DNA from: Vibrio alfacsensis
GTDB taxonomy: Bacteria > Pseudomonadota > Gammaproteobacteria > Enterobacterales > Vibrionaceae
Reading direction: 5' to 3'
Assembly (NCBI RefSeq): GCF_003544875.1
Contig: NZ_CP032093.1
Span: 372,001 to 436,000, forward strand
DNA: 64,000 nucleotides
The position numbers were made by a program, and so were the translations under genes. The notes beneath the pieces were generated by a model. The model saw only the letters and a program-made list of their open reading frames with translations. It made no database searches and had not been told where the DNA came from. Within the stretch, counting starts at the first letter, position 1; every line of letters begins with the position of its first letter. Shown piece by piece: positions 62,799-64,000 of the stretch.

Positions 62799-63293
62799 CT
62801 ATAACGTCTTAAGCATCACGACTTCACATGCATCATGCCCTGTTTGTCCTAGCGGGGCATCGAGATGCTCAAAGCCTAGCTTTTCATACAAGCCTACCGC
62901 TTCTCTTAGACATTCTGTCGTTTCTAAATAGCACTGCTGATACCCAAACTGTTTCGCCAGTTGTAAGCTCAATGCGACGATGCGTTTAGCTAAGCCGTGC
63001 CCTCGTGTTTGAGGTAAGAAGTACATCTTTTGCAGCTCACACACATTTGGCTCACCAGCTAAAGGTGCAAAGCCGCCGCCGCCGACAATCTCGCCTTGGT
63101 ATTCGACTACCCAGTAGGCAGCGCCTTGTTGGTCGTAAACCGAGTGCATGTCATCCAGTGTTGGATCGGCCACACCATAACCTTTGTCTGCGGTTAAACC
63201 GTATTCTGCAGAGACTGTGCGAATAACTTGAGCAATGCCAGAGTTATCTTGCGCTGTGATTGTACGGAGGGTGAAACCAGCAATTTGTTTCAT
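62799..63293 (-). CDS. GNAT-family N-acetyltransferase
   Basis: 164 aa acetyl-CoA-dependent acyltransferase: [19 protein letters not shown] at the N-terminus, the acetyl-CoA loop [20 protein letters not shown] (Q/RxxGxG/A), and [20 protein letters not shown] at the end. Substrate unknown. ATG 63293 has AGG at a normal distance; 63317 is in frame but within the upstream terminator. Confidence 0.9.
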   Translation of the reverse strand: MKQIAGFTLRTITAQDNSGIAQVIRTVSAEYGLTADKGYGVADPTLDDMHSVYDQQGAAYWVVEYQGEIVGGGGFAPLAGEPNVCELQKMYFLPQTRGHGLAKRIVALSLQLAKQFGYQQCYLETTECLREAVGLYEKLGFEHLDAPLGQTGHDACEVVMLKTL

Positions 63294-63303
63294 GTTTTGC
63301 CTA

Positions 63304-63329
63304 TAAAAAAGGGTCACGAGTTGTGACCC
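63304..63329 (-). terminator. terminator after the DUF2061 gene
   Basis: GGGTCAC / GTGACCC with a 5-base loop and TTTTTT on the minus strand. Confidence 0.85.
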
Positions 63330-63341
63330 AATATATTTCGT

Positions 63342-63743
63342 TTAAGCGTGTTGGTGCAAACAAAACTGTGGTGCTGCTTGGCTATCTGATTGACGCATCC
63401 ACACTTTCTCGTGGAAGTAGTAAGCCACTGTGTTCAAGCTTGGCTCGAGCATCGCCATAACACCACCAACAAACGCATCACCTGTTAGCAAGTAAACTAC
63501 GGTAAAGGCAACACTGAAGTGGATAGTGGCAAAGCTTGCGGTTTTTAATTTGGTCATCCACTGACGAGCTTTAAGCGCTGGGACTTTTGCCCATGCCTTT
63601 TCATGAAAGTAGAAAGCGACGGTGTTCACTGAAGGCTCAATCATGGCAATTAAACTACCAATGAGAATGTCGCCAGTAAGCACGTAAGCGACACTAAACG
63701 CGATAGTAAAATGGAGTGCTGCAAAGGTTAGTGTCTTTTTCAT
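63342..63743 (-). CDS. tandem DUF2061 membrane protein
   Basis: 133 aa made of two copies of a ~60-residue unit: LHFTIAFSVAYVLTGDILIG ... EPSVNTVAFYFHEKAWAK and IHFSVAFTVVYLLTGDAFVG ... EPSLNTVAYYFHEKVWMR. Each unit has two membrane helices and the DUF2061 signature (NTVAYYFHEKVW). Function unknown. A probable Fur box lies in its promoter (63787-63805). The tail ends in a His-containing sequence (CLHQHA). Confidence 0.85.
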   Translation of the reverse strand: MKKTLTFAALHFTIAFSVAYVLTGDILIGSLIAMIEPSVNTVAFYFHEKAWAKVPALKARQWMTKLKTASFATIHFSVAFTVVYLLTGDAFVGGVMAMLEPSLNTVAYYFHEKVWMRQSDSQAAPQFCLHQHA

Positions 63744-63780
63744 GATAATTACTCAATCGTTGTGTTGTTTCGATAGAGCT

Positions 63781-63809
63781 ATTATTGAGAATTATTATCA
63801 TTAAGTCTA
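63781..63809 (-). promoter_or_regulatory. promoter of the DUF2061 gene with overlapping Fur box
   Basis: Minus strand: TAGACT (63809-63804), 17 bases, AATAAT (63786-63781), 37 bases before the start codon. The 19 bases at 63787-63805 match the Fur consensus GATAATGATAATCATTATC at 15 of 19 positions and cover the spacer and part of the -35. Confidence 0.55.
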
Positions 63810-63909
63810 ATGGGCAGTTAAGATTAGTTTGATAGGTAAAACTATTAAATGGGAGGAAGAGTAGGAGAGAAGAATGAATATCTTTGAAAGCTGTCCGAGC
63901 GATAAAATG

Positions 63910-63945
63910 CAAAAAAAGGGTTGATGCTTTCACACCAACCCTTTG
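63910..63945 (-). terminator. terminator after valS
   Basis: AAAGGGTTGATG / CACCAACCCTTT (one mismatch) with a 7-base A run that reads as T on the minus strand. Confidence 0.8.
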
Positions 63946-63970
63946 ATTCTTTTATTCTAGTTTTTAGCGA

Positions 63971-64000
63971 TTAAAGTGCAGCGATCGTTGTCTTCTGCTC
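63971..64000 (-). CDS. valS: valine-tRNA ligase, last nine codons (partial)
   Basis: The minus-strand frame entering from the right edge reads EQKTTIAAL and stops at 63971. E. coli ValS ends in EQQAVIAAL, and a terminator follows directly, so this is probably the C-terminus of valS. Only nine residues are available. Confidence 0.55.
   Translation of the reverse strand, partial: EQKTTIAAL

Noticed and set aside
63694-63933. 79-codon minus frame upstream of the DUF2061 gene
   Set aside because: Overlaps the DUF2061 start in another frame and covers the promoter/Fur box and valS terminator.

Overview
The window is chromosomal DNA from a marine Vibrio, most likely of the Harveyi clade (V. parahaemolyticus / V. 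alginolyticus / V. campbellii type). This is judged from gene order (galU-qstR-ssb-csrD-msh cluster-mreBCD; rpoN/lpt/mla block; pyrBI/argF/arcA) and from protein similarity recalled from memory; no search was run. Almost everything is core genome. I see no prophage, insertion sequence, CRISPR array, tRNA or rRNA.

Layout. 1-1880: 5' end of galU, the competence regulator qstR (both minus strand), and ssb. 2023-21536: the mannose-sensitive haemagglutinin (MSHA) type IV pilus locus. It starts with csrD (mshH), followed by the assembly genes mshI-J-K-L-M-N-E-G-F and the pilin part: mshA, a very small pilin-like gene, mshC-D-O-P-Q. 21689-32517: cell-shape and envelope block mreB-C-D, maf, rng, yhdP, a nitrilase-family gene, tldD. 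32617-41358: PIN-PhoH ATPase, rapA-rluA, a D-2-hydroxyacid dehydrogenase, darP (yjgA) and pmbA (tldE). 41467-50259, all minus: mgtE, then the conserved nitrogen-PTS / sigma-54 / LPS-transport run (ptsO, rapZ, ptsN, hpf, rpoN, lptB, lptA, lptC, kdsD, yrbG). 50656-56094, plus: mlaF-E-D-C-B, ibaG, murA, plsC. 56248-60833, minus: ridA, pyrI-pyrB with a pyrL attenuator, argF with an ARG box, arcA. 61416-64000: rraB, a stand-alone sugar-binding-fold protein, a GNAT acetyltransferase, a tandem DUF2061 membrane protein behind a probable Fur box, and the last codons of valS.

How the genes work together. The msh genes build one surface pilus: MshE is the assembly ATPase with a c-di-GMP-binding N-terminus, MshG the platform, MshL the secretin, MshI/J/K/M/N accessory parts, MshA the major pilin, and MshC/D/O/P/Q minor pilins and adhesin. 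Envelope genes dominate the rest: MreBCD (shape), LptABC/KdsD (LPS), Mla and YhdP (phospholipid traffic), MurA (peptidoglycan), PlsC (phospholipid). The pyrBI-argF-arcA group sits on the carbamoyl-phosphate/citrulline node, and its control signals are readable (UTP-type attenuation and an ArgR operator).

Main caution. At least five genes (galU, mshG, mshO, mshQ, yhdP) are broken only by 1-2 base indels, nearly all at A or T runs. In each case one or two bases restore a normal protein. This looks more like homopolymer sequencing error than real decay, though mshQ carries an unusual cluster of them. The most biologically interesting points are the Fur-box/promoter overlap before the DUF2061 gene, the missing kdsC between kdsD and lptC, and a 77-aa pilin-like protein directly behind the mshA terminator with no mshB present. 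I did not find a convincing undescribed multi-gene system.
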